DNA of 64,000 nt from Pyxidicoccus caerfyrddinensis. GTDB lineage: Bacteria > Myxococcota > Myxococcia > Myxococcales > Myxococcaceae. Both the position numbers and the translations under genes were made by a program. Positions 1-8,210 of this stretch are shown piece after piece; the first letter of the stretch is position 1; every line of letters starts with the position of its first letter. The notes under the pieces are model-generated. The model saw only the letters and a list, made by a program, of their open reading frames with translations. It had not been told where the DNA came from and did not search any database. The stretch spans positions 186,001-250,000 of the forward strand of contig NZ_JAAIYA010000017.1 in NCBI RefSeq assembly GCF_010894405.1. Reading direction: 5' to 3'.

Positions 1-1913
1 TCCGACGAGGACTTGAGCGCCATGGCCGCGTCCAGGCCGTCCAGCTTGGGCAGGAACACGTCCATCACCACCAGGTCCGGCCGCTGCGCGCGCGCCTTGG
101 CCAGGCCCTCGGCGCCGTCGCGCGCCACCTCCACCCGGTACTTCGAGCGCAGCACCTCCGAGAGCACCGCGGCGATTTCCGGCTCGTCCTCCACCACCAG
201 CACGCGCGGCTGCTCGTGCGGGGCGGTGGCGGCGGGAAGCTGCGGCCTGGGGTTGCGCGGCGCCTCCTGCGCCAGCGGCAGCGTGAAGACGAAGATGCAG
301 CCCTTGTCCTTCGGGCTCTCCGCCCAGATTTCGCCGCCGTGCAGCTCCACGAATTCCTTGCAGATGGCGAGGCCCAGGCCCGTGCCCTTGCCGCCGTGGC
401 GGTAGCGGTCGAAGACCAGGTGCAGCTCGTCCGGGGGGATGCCCACGCCGTCGTCCTGCACGCACACCTTGGCCGCGTCGCCGTCCGGCCGCGCCAGCCG
501 CTGCGTGCTCACCACCACCTCGCCGTCCTGCGCGGCATGGTGGATGGCGTTGGTGATGAGGTTCTGCAGCACCTCGTGCAGCTTCACCTCGTCGCCGATG
601 AGCATCAGGCTGTCCGGGCACTCGGCGCGCAATGACACGCCGCGGTCGGCCGCGAGGATTTCCAGCTCGTTGACCGCGTCGCGGCACAGCTGCGCCACGT
701 CCAGCACGCGCGGCTCAATGGACAGCCGCGCCGCCTCGCCCTTGCCCTTCTCCAGCAGCGACTCGACGAGCCCGAGGATCTTCTTGCCCTGGCGGATCAT
801 CGCCTCGGAGGACTGCTTCTGCTGGGGCTCCAGCGGGCCCTCCTGCAGCAGCCGGCCGTGCCCCAGCAACACCTGGAGCGGCGCGCGCAGGTCATGGCTG
901 CAGACGGCGATGATCTCGTCCTTGAGGCGGTTGAGCTCCTTGAGGCGGCGGTTGGCGTCGTTCAGCTCCTGGTAGCGCTGCACGTACGCCAGCTCCAGGT
1001 CCTCGCGCTTCTTCTTCACCGCCGTGTGCAGGCGCGCGTTGCGGATGGAGTTGGCGAGCACGCCCGCCACTGCCTGGGCGAACTCCTGCTCGTCCCGGCC
1101 GAAGGACGCGTCCACCCGCGACACGCGCAGGAACAGCGCGCCCAGCAGGTCGTCCTGGCAGATGAGCGGCTGCACCAGGATGGACTTCACGCCCAGCGGG
1201 ACGATGGAGGTGCGCACCTCCGCCATCAGCGGGTCTCGCTGCGCCTCTTCAATCAGCACCGGCTGCCGCGTCTCCAGCGCGCGGCGCAGCTCCGGGTAGC
1301 GGGCCACCTCGATGTCCAGCTCGACGAGGCTCGGGTCCTCCTGCGTGGCCACCACGCGCGCGGTGCGGGCATGGCTGCCCTCCACCAGCACCACCGAGCA
1401 GCGGTCCGTCCCGGTGACGCGGCCCACCTTGTCCACGGCGATGCGGAGGATTTCCTCCAGCTCCAGCGAGCTGGTGGCCGCCTGGGTGATTTCCAGCAGC
1501 ATCCCCATGCGCATCCGGATGCGCTCTTCCCTGTCGCGAAGCCGGCCCGCGCGCAGCGCCGCTTCCAGCCGGGGCACCACCTCGTCCGCGCTGCGAATCC
1601 AATCGTCCACTGCCAGACGCTTGAAGGCCTCCGCGGAGCGTGTGCGCCCCAGGTCCACCAGGACCGGCAGTCGCTGCAGCCGCTCCAGCTTGCGCAGCGA
1701 GTCCAGCATCTCCGCCGCCCGCTTCGCCGTCACCGCCAGCAGCACCACCTCGGGTTGGAGGGCCTCGGCCACCTGCGCCAGGCCGCTCTCCTTCTCCGCC
1801 GCCGCGCACTGGTAGCCGCTCGCCGTGAGCCGCTCCATGAGCGCGTCGCCCGCCTCCTTGGCGGCCACCACCAGCACGCGTCCCCGCTGATCCGGCTGCA
1901 TCTCGACTCTCAC
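1..1913 (-). CDS. Hybrid sensor histidine kinase/response regulator (partial, cut by left edge)
   Basis: The frame is open to the window edge, so the C-terminus is missing. In order it shows a receiver-like N-terminal region (about residues 10-115), a GAF-like sensor region (about 145-290), a coiled coil, a HisKA phosphoacceptor box SHDLRAP (near 340), HATPase motifs NLITNAIHHA, DDGVGIPP and GTGLGL, then a true receiver starting PRVLVVEDEP with the phosphorylatable Asp in VVMDVFLP. The N-terminal receiver-like region has lost its phosphoacceptor: the equivalent beta-strand reads VVLLAVTAK. No membrane segment is seen, so it is probably a cytoplasmic hybrid kinase. I chose GTG at 1913 because GAGG lies six bases upstream; ATG at 1901 is the alternative. 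The signal and output are not visible in the window. Confidence 0.9.
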   Translation of the reverse strand, partial: MRVEMQPDQRGRVLVVAAKEAGDALMERLTASGYQCAAAEKESGLAQVAEALQPEVVLLAVTAKRAAEMLDSLRKLERLQRLPVLVDLGRTRSAEAFKRLAVDDWIRSADEVVPRLEAALRAGRLRDREERIRMRMGMLLEITQAATSSLELEEILRIAVDKVGRVTGTDRCSVVLVEGSHARTARVVATQEDPSLVELDIEVARYPELRRALETRQPVLIEEAQRDPLMAEVRTSIVPLGVKSILVQPLICQDDLLGALFLRVSRVDASFGRDEQEFAQAVAGVLANSIRNARLHTAVKKKREDLELAYVQRYQELNDANRRLKELNRLKDEIIAVCSHDLRAPLQVLLGHGRLLQEGPLEPQQKQSSEAMIRQGKKILGLVESLLEKGKGEAARLSIEPRVLDVAQLCRDAVNELEILAADRGVSLRAECPDSLMLIGDEVKLHEVLQNLITNAIHHAAQDGEVVVSTQRLARPDGDAAKVCVQDDGVGIPPDELHLVFDRYRHGGKGTGLGLAICKEFVELHGGEIWAESPKDKGCIFVFTLPLAQEAPRNPRPQLPAATAPHEQPRVLVVEDEPEIAAVLSEVLRSKYRVEVARDGAEGLAKARAQRPDLVVMDVFLPKLDGLDAAMALKSSS

Positions 1914-2402
1914 GGTGAACCTCGAACCCGCCGGCCCAGGAAGGACGGGTGGAGAGGCTGCGTCAACTCACTGCGTGCGAAAGGGTACATGGTTCGGATC
2001 CGGATCATGCCGCTGAACACGCCCTTGGGCCAGAGCAGCGGACATCGGTGGGAGGGTGGGCATGTGAGGGATGCTGCGCGACCCGGCCGCACCGTCCGTG
2101 CGGCTCGCGCCCCGTCCCCGCCAATGGCCCCTCCCTCATGCACCCCGGCTGGCTATCACGGTCCGCGTCAGTTCAGGAGTGCTTCGCGCCTCCTTGGGGG
2201 CGATGGCCGGCCGGCAGCCCCACCCACCGCCGATCAGGCGCCAGCACGGCTGCTATTGCAATCCCCTGGCGTTTACCCCTCCTAACGCCCGGTCCGAGCC
2301 CCCGCCAACCCGAGTCACGGCCCCAGACGGCCCAAGCCCCGGGGCCTTCCCCACCCGCCACGGTGATGCCCGGACGGTGGGTACGCGGTAGAGTGCTCCG
2401 CC
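1914..2402. other. Intergenic stretch without a recognised gene
   Basis: This is about 490 bases between the divergent kinase and lipoprotein genes. Open frames here are high-GC shadows with Arg/Pro-rich compositions and no recognisable domain. It should hold both promoters, but I could not identify a convincing -35/-10 pair, sigma-54 element or RNA structure. Confidence 0.5.
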
Positions 2403-4001
2403 ATGTCCCAACCACCCCTGACGCGGCACGCGTGGCGCGCCGCCCTTGCCGTCGCCGCCTGCCTGGCCGCCGCCTGTGGCGACCCCAAGCCCCCTCCCAC
2501 CCCGGACCCGCCCCAGGTCGCCCTCTCGGTGCCCAAGGCCGTCGTCGCGGGGACCAGCTTCAAGGTCATCGTCAACGTGTCCGGCTGCGACACCGTGACG
2601 AGCCTGACCCTGAATGACCGGGACACGCCCCTCAAGTCGTTCCCCTACACCGAGGGAGACGTCACCCTGGAGCTGCTGCCCGCCGACGTCCCGTTCCCGA
2701 CGGCGGGCATGTCCGCCTACCTGTCGCTGAACGCCGAGGCGACGTGCAAGGACGGCCGGAAGAACAAGTCCCAGCCCCAGCCGGCCACCTTCCTTCCCGT
2801 CTCCCGCGTCGTCCTGGCCCCGGCCAACGGCGAGCAGGTCGTCACCGACGCCTTCGTCGTCGACGGCAGCGGCACCAGCGCCACCTTCGTCGGCTGCGGC
2901 GTCGAGGGTACGGGCATCTCCACCCTCTACAAAGTGGATGCCACCGGCAAGGAGGTGAAGAAGCAGGGGATGCCCTTCGCCTGCACCGCGGAGACGCTCA
3001 TCACCGCCAGCAACGGCACCAGCGGCAAGCGCTGGCTGTGGACGCCGGGCGTAGGCGCGCTGGCCGTGGACTCCAACCTGAACATCTCCGGCTATACGCC
3101 GTCCGACCTCAAGCCCACCATGCTGTCGGTGACGCCGGACGGGGATGCCCTCATCGTCAACCGCATCAACGAAGTGCGGCGCCTGTCGCACATGCCCACC
3201 GCCACGTCGCAGACCACCGCCACGGTCAAGTGGCTCTACAAGTCCGTGGAGGGGCTACTCACCCCGCCGCTCGCGCGTGAGGACGGCATCGTGAAGATTG
3301 CCGCCATGGGGCCGGGCCCCAACGCCCTGATGACCAGCGTCATCGTGACGGACCTGAACGCCAACGACACGCCCAACGTGGAGAACCAGATCTTCGCGAA
3401 GCGCACGTACACGCTGCGCACGTTCTCCCGGAGCGAGCCCCTTCCGCTGGGCGTCCTCAACTCCGACGGCACCGTGCTGTACCTGGGCATCCAGCTGGCG
3501 AACAACCAGTCACACGTCGTGGCCTGCGTCGCGAACCCGTCGGGCGTGGAGGCGTGCGAGGGGAGCAACAACCCCTGGACGAGCGACGCCCTGCCCGCTT
3601 CGCTCGCCAGCGTGTACTTCCACCCCGAGTCCTCGCGGGTGCTGGCCATCGGCTCGCAGCGCGTGTGGTTCCTCGACGTCAGCAGCGGCGTGATTCGCAC
3701 CAAGGAGAAGCGCTCCCTGGACGCGAACGGCGCGTTGATTGTGCAGCGCATCCTGAAGGGCCGCGGCTCGGAGCTCTACCTCCTCAACGCGCCCCAGCCG
3801 ACCGGCAACCTGGGCACGCTGCCCGCGGAAATCGTCGGCGTGGACCAGTCCCCCAGCGGCGAGGCCCGGGAGCTCTTCCGCTACCAGGTGGTGGGCAGCC
3901 TGGGTGCCGGGGTGGACTCCGACGGTCGCGTGTGGATGCGCGACAGCGCCGACCTCGTCCAGATGTTGAGCACGGGCGAGTACCGCCGCCTCCGTCCGTA
4001 G
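2403..4001 (+). CDS. Predicted lipoprotein of unknown function
   Basis: A 532-residue protein with an N-terminal signal containing two possible lipobox cysteines (VAAC at residue 20, AAAC at residue 25). These are followed by a short Pro-rich linker that would tether the mature protein to a membrane. The rest is a secreted-type, Asn/Thr/Ser-rich chain without Cys-rich or catalytic motifs I recognise. Recurrent phrases such as ALAVDSNLNISGY and GDALIVNRINEVRRL could suit a beta-propeller-like surface protein, but this is a guess. It converges on tlyA with only 15 bases between the stops, so there is no room for a classical terminator. Lipoprotein assignment is firm; function is unknown. Confidence 0.8.
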   Translation: MSQPPLTRHAWRAALAVAACLAAACGDPKPPPTPDPPQVALSVPKAVVAGTSFKVIVNVSGCDTVTSLTLNDRDTPLKSFPYTEGDVTLELLPADVPFPTAGMSAYLSLNAEATCKDGRKNKSQPQPATFLPVSRVVLAPANGEQVVTDAFVVDGSGTSATFVGCGVEGTGISTLYKVDATGKEVKKQGMPFACTAETLITASNGTSGKRWLWTPGVGALAVDSNLNISGYTPSDLKPTMLSVTPDGDALIVNRINEVRRLSHMPTATSQTTATVKWLYKSVEGLLTPPLAREDGIVKIAAMGPGPNALMTSVIVTDLNANDTPNVENQIFAKRTYTLRTFSRSEPLPLGVLNSDGTVLYLGIQLANNQSHVVACVANPSGVEACEGSNNPWTSDALPASLASVYFHPESSRVLAIGSQRVWFLDVSSGVIRTKEKRSLDANGALIVQRILKGRGSELYLLNAPQPTGNLGTLPAEIVGVDQSPSGEARELFRYQVVGSLGAGVDSDGRVWMRDSADLVQMLSTGEYRRLRP

Positions 4002-4016
4002 GCGGCCGGCCAGCGC

Positions 4017-4757
4017 TCAGGGCATGTCGGCGACGAGGAGTGCCTCCACGTTGCCGGCGGGCCCGGGCACCGGCGAGTCCATCACCCCACGCACGGTGAG
4101 GCCCTGCTCGCGCACGAAGGCCGTCACCGTGTCGATGGCGTCCTGGCGGGCGGCGGCGTCGCGCACCACGCCGCCCTTGCCCACGCGCTCGGGGCCCACC
4201 TCGAACTGGGGCTTCACCAGCGCCACCAGCAGGCCGCCCGGCTCCAGGAAGGTGAGCACCGAGGGCAGCACCTGGGTGAGCGAGATGAAGCTCACGTCGA
4301 TGACGATGGCGCCCACCTTCTCCGGCAAATCCTCGTCGGTGAGGTAGCGCGCGTTGACGCGCTCGCGCGAGCGCACGCGCGGGTCCTTCCGCATCTTCTC
4401 GTGGAGCTGGCCATAGCCCACGTCGATGGCGTGCACGCGCGTGGCGCCGTGCTGGAGCAGGCAGTCCGTGAAGCCGCCGGTGCTGGCGCCAATGTCCGCG
4501 CACACCCGGCCGCTCACGTCGAGCCCGAAGCGGTCCATGGCCGCCTTCAGCTTCAGCCCGCCGCGCGAGACGTAGGGCAGCACCTCGCCCTTGAGGCGCA
4601 GCTCCGCCTCCACCGGCACCAGCGAGCCGGGCTTGTCCACGCGTTGGTCATCCACCACCACCTGCCCGGCCAGGATGAGCGCCTGCGCCTTGGTGCGCGA
4701 CTCCGCCAGCCCGCGCTCCACCACCAGCACGTCCACCCGCTCCTTGCGAGGCTTCAC
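4017..4757 (-). CDS. tlyA: TlyA family rRNA (cytidine-2'-O)-methyltransferase / hemolysin-like
   Basis: 246 residues, the usual TlyA size. An N-terminal S4 RNA-binding domain (about residues 7-60, VDVLVVERGLAESRTKAQAL) precedes an FtsJ-like Rossmann methyltransferase with the SAM loop ADIGASTGGFTDCLL and the downstream IVIDVSFISL strand. TlyA enzymes 2'-O-methylate cytidines in rRNA; in mycobacteria this affects capreomycin sensitivity. The start is GTG at 4757: its bases overlap the dxs stop as GTGA, which indicates translational coupling. An upstream extension of the frame inside dxs is Arg/Ala-rich noise and is not used. It is the last gene of the xseA-xseB-RR-ispA-dxs-tlyA operon. Confidence 0.95.
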   Translation of the reverse strand: MKPRKERVDVLVVERGLAESRTKAQALILAGQVVVDDQRVDKPGSLVPVEAELRLKGEVLPYVSRGGLKLKAAMDRFGLDVSGRVCADIGASTGGFTDCLLQHGATRVHAIDVGYGQLHEKMRKDPRVRSRERVNARYLTDEDLPEKVGAIVIDVSFISLTQVLPSVLTFLEPGGLLVALVKPQFEVGPERVGKGGVVRDAAARQDAIDTVTAFVREQGLTVRGVMDSPVPGPAGNVEALLVADMP

Positions 4758-6505
4758 CGTCCGCCTCCTTCCAGCAGCTCGCGGCCCGCCCGCAGCAGGC
4801 CCGCCGCGTCCAGGCCCAGCTCCGCGCGCTGCACGCGCGCGTCGCCGTGCGGCACGAAGGTGTCCGGCAGGCCCACCAGGCGCACCCTCGGCGTGACTCC
4901 GCGCGCCGCGTAGAGCTCCAGCACCGCGCCGCCCAGCCCGCCGCGCGTGGTGCCCTCTTCCACCACCACCACGTGGCCGCACGCGGCGGCCTCCAGCAGC
5001 GCGGCCTCATCCAGCGGGGAGGCGCAGCGCGCGTCCAGCACGCTCCAGCCCGGCTCGCTTCGCGCGACCTCCAGCGCCGCGATTCCCAGCGGGCCCAGCG
5101 TCACCAGCGTCAGCCGGGGGCGCTCGGCGCGGCGCAGCCACCGCGCGCCCGCCAGCGGTGCCTCGCCGGCGAACACGTCCGGAGGCAGCGGCGGCAGCGT
5201 GCCGCGCGGGAAGCGGAGGACGGAAGGGTGCGGCGCCGCCAGCGCGGTGGCCAGCATGGGCGCCAGGTCCTCGCCCACCATGGGCGACCAGAGCTGCAGT
5301 CCGGGCAGCGGGCGCAGCGACGCCACGTCGTAGGTGCCCTGGTGCGTGGCACCGTCCGCGCCCACCAGCCCCGCGCGGTCCACCGCGAAGACGACGGGCA
5401 GGCCCGGCAGGCATACGTCGTGGATGACCTGGTCGTACGCACGCTGCAGGAACGTCGAGTAGATGGCGCACACGGGGCGCGCACCCGCGGCGGCCAGCCC
5501 CGCGCTGAAGGTGACGGCGTGCTGCTCGGCGATGCCCACGTCGTGCACGCGGTCCGGGAAGCGCGCCTTCAATTCATTGAGCGCCGAGCCCTCCAGCATC
5601 GCCGGCGTCACCGCCACCACGCGCGAGTCCTTCGCCATGGCGTCCTCCAGCACCGCCGCGAAGGCCTCGCTGAAGGTCCGCTGCCCCTTGCGCGAGCGCA
5701 CCAGCTTGCCGTCGCGCCACTCGTACGGGCCCATGGCATGCCCGCGCGTCTGCGCGTCCGCCTCCGCCGGCGGGAAGCCCTTCCCCTTGAGCGTCAGCGC
5801 GTGCACCACGACGGGCCGCGAGGACACCTTCGCCTCGCGCAGCGCGTGCACCAGCGCGCCCAAATCATGCCCGTCCACGGGCCCCACGTAGGTGAAGCCC
5901 AGCCCCTCGAAGAAGGTGCGCGCGCCGCGGGTGCGCAGCAGCGCGGGAATCGCGCCCACGTTGGCGCTGATGGACATCTGGTTGTCGTTGAGCACCACCA
6001 CCAGCGGCAGGTGGCTGCCCCCCGCGTTGTTGAGCCCCTCGAAGGTGAGCCCACCGGTGAGCCCGCCGTCGCCCAGCACCGCCACCACGTGCCCGCGTTT
6101 TCCCAGCACGCGGCGCCCCTCCAGCATCCCCAGGGCCGCGGACACCGCCGTGCACGAGTGCCCCGCCAGCAGCGCGTCGTGCGGACTCTCACGCGGGTCC
6201 AAAAACGGCGCGAGCCCCCCGGCCTGCCGCAGCGTGTGCATGCGCTCGCGCCGCCCGGTGAGGAGCTTGTGCGCGTACGCTTGGTGGCCCACGTCGAAGA
6301 GGAGCGCGTCCGTCGGCGAGTGGAACACGCGGTGCAACGCGACGATGAGCTCCACCGCCCCCAGGGACGCGCCCAGGTGGCCCCCCACGCGGCCGCAGAG
6401 GGAGATGATGTCCTCGCGCAGTTCCTCGCAAAGCGCCGGCAATTCCGCCTCCGGAAGCGCCCGCACGTCCGAGGGCGAGGCGATGCGTGCCAGCACCCCC
6501 GCCAT
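4754..6505 (-). CDS. dxs: 1-deoxy-D-xylulose-5-phosphate synthase
   Basis: 583 residues, slightly shorter than the usual 620. Dxs condenses pyruvate and glyceraldehyde-3-phosphate with thiamine diphosphate, the first step of the MEP isoprenoid pathway. Visible landmarks are GHQAYAHKLLTGR, the ThDP/metal motif GDGGLTGGLTFEGLNNAG, the transketolase pyrimidine domain with VGIAEQHAVTFSAGLA, and the phosphate-binding DRAGLVGADGATHQG. The C-terminal transketolase domain follows. The start ATG (6505) overlaps the ispA stop as TGATG, and the stop overlaps the tlyA GTG, so all three are coupled. The shortness appears to come from trimmed termini rather than a lost domain. Confidence 0.97.
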   Translation of the reverse strand: MAGVLARIASPSDVRALPEAELPALCEELREDIISLCGRVGGHLGASLGAVELIVALHRVFHSPTDALLFDVGHQAYAHKLLTGRRERMHTLRQAGGLAPFLDPRESPHDALLAGHSCTAVSAALGMLEGRRVLGKRGHVVAVLGDGGLTGGLTFEGLNNAGGSHLPLVVVLNDNQMSISANVGAIPALLRTRGARTFFEGLGFTYVGPVDGHDLGALVHALREAKVSSRPVVVHALTLKGKGFPPAEADAQTRGHAMGPYEWRDGKLVRSRKGQRTFSEAFAAVLEDAMAKDSRVVAVTPAMLEGSALNELKARFPDRVHDVGIAEQHAVTFSAGLAAAGARPVCAIYSTFLQRAYDQVIHDVCLPGLPVVFAVDRAGLVGADGATHQGTYDVASLRPLPGLQLWSPMVGEDLAPMLATALAAPHPSVLRFPRGTLPPLPPDVFAGEAPLAGARWLRRAERPRLTLVTLGPLGIAALEVARSEPGWSVLDARCASPLDEAALLEAAACGHVVVVEEGTTRGGLGGAVLELYAARGVTPRVRLVGLPDTFVPHGDARVQRAELGLDAAGLLRAGRELLEGGGR

Positions 6506-7398
6506 CAGGACTTCCGCTCCACGGAGTACCGCGCCAGCGCCGCCAGCGGCCCGTCCGCCCCTTCGAGAGGCCGCACCGCCGCCATCGCCTGCGCCACCTT
6601 CTCCTCCGCCATTCGCTTCGACGCCTCCAGGCCCACCACCGCCGGGAAGGTGAAGCGCCCCGCCGCCGCGTCCGCGCCCGCGGGCTTGCCCAGCTGCTCC
6701 GGCGTGGCCGTCACGTCCAGCACGTCATCGGCAATCTGGAAGGCCAGCCCCACCGCGTCGCCATAGCTATCCGCGCGGGCCAGCGCGTCCGCGTCCCCGC
6801 CTCCGGCCAGCACGCCCATGCGGCACGCGGCGCGGATGAGCGCGCCCGTCTTCAGCCGGTGCAGCCGGACGAGGTAGTCCAGCGCGGACGGCCGGTCCTC
6901 GGCGATATCCAGCACCTGCCCGCCCACCATGCCCGCCGCACCCGCCGCCACCGCCAGCTCGCGGCAGAGCGCGGCGCGCACCGGCTCCGGCCCCGAGGCC
7001 ACCAGCGAGAAGGCCTCCGTCAAGAGCGCGTCACCCGCGAGGATGGCCATCGCCTCGCCGTACACCTTGTGGTTCGTGAGCCGGCCCCGGCGGTAGTCGT
7101 CGTCGTCCATGGCCGGCAGGTCGTCGTGCACCAGCGAGTACGTGTGCACGTACTCCAGCGCGCACGCCGCGTCGCCCGACACGGCGGAGGCGTTGCTGGC
7201 ACGGGCCACCGTGTCCGCGAAGGCCAGGCACATCACCGGGCGCAGGCGCTTGCCGCCGGCCAGCAGCGAGTAGCGCATGGCCTCCGCCAGCTTCGGCGGC
7301 GTGCCCGACGTCATGAGACGGTCCGCCCGCTCGCGCAGCAGTGCCTCCACCCGCGCCTGCTGGGCGCCCAGGAAGGAGTCCAAGTCGAAAGATGCCAA
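6505..7398 (-). CDS. ispA: Farnesyl diphosphate synthase (polyprenyl synthetase)
   Basis: 297 residues, matching IspA. It joins dimethylallyl/geranyl diphosphate with isopentenyl diphosphate to make farnesyl diphosphate. The first aspartate-rich motif is DDLPAMDDDD, followed by RRG; the second is FQIADDVLD. GGKRLRP, the IPP-binding motif, is also present. I chose TTG at 7398 because AGAGGAG sits nine bases upstream and no ATG or GTG lies near the expected N-terminus. The next ATG would remove the first conserved helix. The gene lies just downstream of a single-domain response regulator and is coupled to dxs, which supplies its precursor pathway. Confidence 0.95.
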   Translation of the reverse strand: MASFDLDSFLGAQQARVEALLRERADRLMTSGTPPKLAEAMRYSLLAGGKRLRPVMCLAFADTVARASNASAVSGDAACALEYVHTYSLVHDDLPAMDDDDYRRGRLTNHKVYGEAMAILAGDALLTEAFSLVASGPEPVRAALCRELAVAAGAAGMVGGQVLDIAEDRPSALDYLVRLHRLKTGALIRAACRMGVLAGGGDADALARADSYGDAVGLAFQIADDVLDVTATPEQLGKPAGADAAAGRFTFPAVVGLEASKRMAEEKVAQAMAAVRPLEGADGPLAALARYSVERKS

Positions 7399-7412
7399 GA
7401 GTCCGTGCTCCT

Positions 7413-7814
7413 CTAGGAGGCCTGCGTGGCCACGAGCTCGCGGATGCGCTTGACGAGCTTGTCCATGTCCAGCGGCTTGACGAAGTAGTCCGCGGCGCCG
7501 ACCTCGAAGCCGTGCCGCTTGTCCTCGGGGTCCCCGCGTCCGCTGATGAAGACGACGGGGATTTCCCGGAAGTGTTCGTTCTTCTTCACCGCCCGGCACA
7601 GCTCGAAGCCGTCAATCCAGGACATGTTCACGTCCAGGAGGATGGCGTGCGGCCGGTGCAGCTGCAGCGAGGCGATGAGCCGCAGACCGTTGGCGGCCAT
7701 GGTGACGTCGAAGCCCTCGTCCTCCAGGGCCGCCGCCAAGAGCTCCCGCGTATCGCGGTCATCATCGACGATGGTGATCTTCGGCTTCGACATGCCGGAA
7801 GTGGGCGCCCGCAC
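7413..7814 (-). CDS. Single-domain response regulator (CheY-like receiver)
   Basis: About 126-133 residues, only a receiver domain: acidic pair in ITIVDDDRDT, phosphoacceptor Asp in ILLDVNM, Ser of VVFISGRG and Lys of YFVKPLDMDKL. No DNA-binding or enzymatic output is attached, so it must signal through protein contact. It sits four bases after the xseB stop and 14 bases before the ispA start, inside an otherwise metabolic operon. The start is either GTG at 7814 or ATG at 7793; the ATG begins exactly at the conserved domain (MSKPKITIVDDD) and may be the true one. No partner kinase is adjacent; the nearest is the hybrid kinase at 1-1913. Confidence 0.9.
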   Translation of the reverse strand: MRAPTSGMSKPKITIVDDDRDTRELLAAALEDEGFDVTMAANGLRLIASLQLHRPHAILLDVNMSWIDGFELCRAVKKNEHFREIPVVFISGRGDPEDKRHGFEVGAADYFVKPLDMDKLVKRIRELVATQAS

Positions 7815-7817
7815 CGC

Positions 7818-8162
7818 CTAGAACGGGACGTCATCCTCCGGGGGAGGCCGGGGAGCAGGCGCAGCAGGCGCCCGGGTGGCCGCAGGCGGGGCCGGACGCG
7901 CCGCCACCGACAGGGGCGCCACCACGTCCTTGCCATCCTCGTCCAGCAGCAGCTGTTCGATTCGCTGCTCCGCCTCGGTGAGCAGCTTCTCGCCGCGGCG
8001 CACAAGCTTGATGCCCTCTTCGAAGGCCTTGAGCGAGTCCTCCAGGGACAGGTTGCCGCTCTCCAGCCGGCCCACCGTCTCCTCGAGTCGCGTCACCACG
8101 TCCCCGTACTGCTCGGGAACCTCGGCCTCCGCCGCCACCTTGTCCGCCTTGGACTTCGCCAC
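7818..8162 (-). CDS. xseB: Exodeoxyribonuclease VII small subunit with SSB-like C-terminal tip
   Basis: 114 residues, longer than the typical 70-80. The first 75 residues are the XseB helical hairpin (RLEETVGRLESGNLSLEDSL, then FEEGIKLVRRGEKLL). XseB subunits wrap the XseA coiled coil to make the ssDNA exonuclease ExoVII. The extra C-terminal 35 residues form a Pro/Ala-rich linker ending in EDDVPF at the very last residue. That is the layout and sequence of the SSB acidic tip (E. coli SSB ends DDDIPF), which docks replication and repair proteins. The tail was confirmed codon by codon up to the TAG at 7818. The start is GTG at 8162, 48 bases after the xseA stop. Confidence 0.93.
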   Translation of the reverse strand: MAKSKADKVAAEAEVPEQYGDVVTRLEETVGRLESGNLSLEDSLKAFEEGIKLVRRGEKLLTEAEQRIEQLLLDEDGKDVVAPLSVAARPAPPAATRAPAAPAPRPPPEDDVPF

Positions 8163-8210
8163 AGCCTTCCACCTCCCCGTGTGGGGCGCGGGACTCTAGA
8201 GGGTGGCCCG

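Noticed and set aside
1914-2402. Small genes in the kinase-lipoprotein gap
   Set aside because: Frames are low-complexity Arg/Pro/Gly-rich with no ribosome sites.
4847-6766. Long open frame (about 640 codons) on the plus strand antisense to dxs
   Set aside because: Arg/His/Gln-rich composition typical of a high-GC shadow; dxs on the minus strand has all catalytic motifs.
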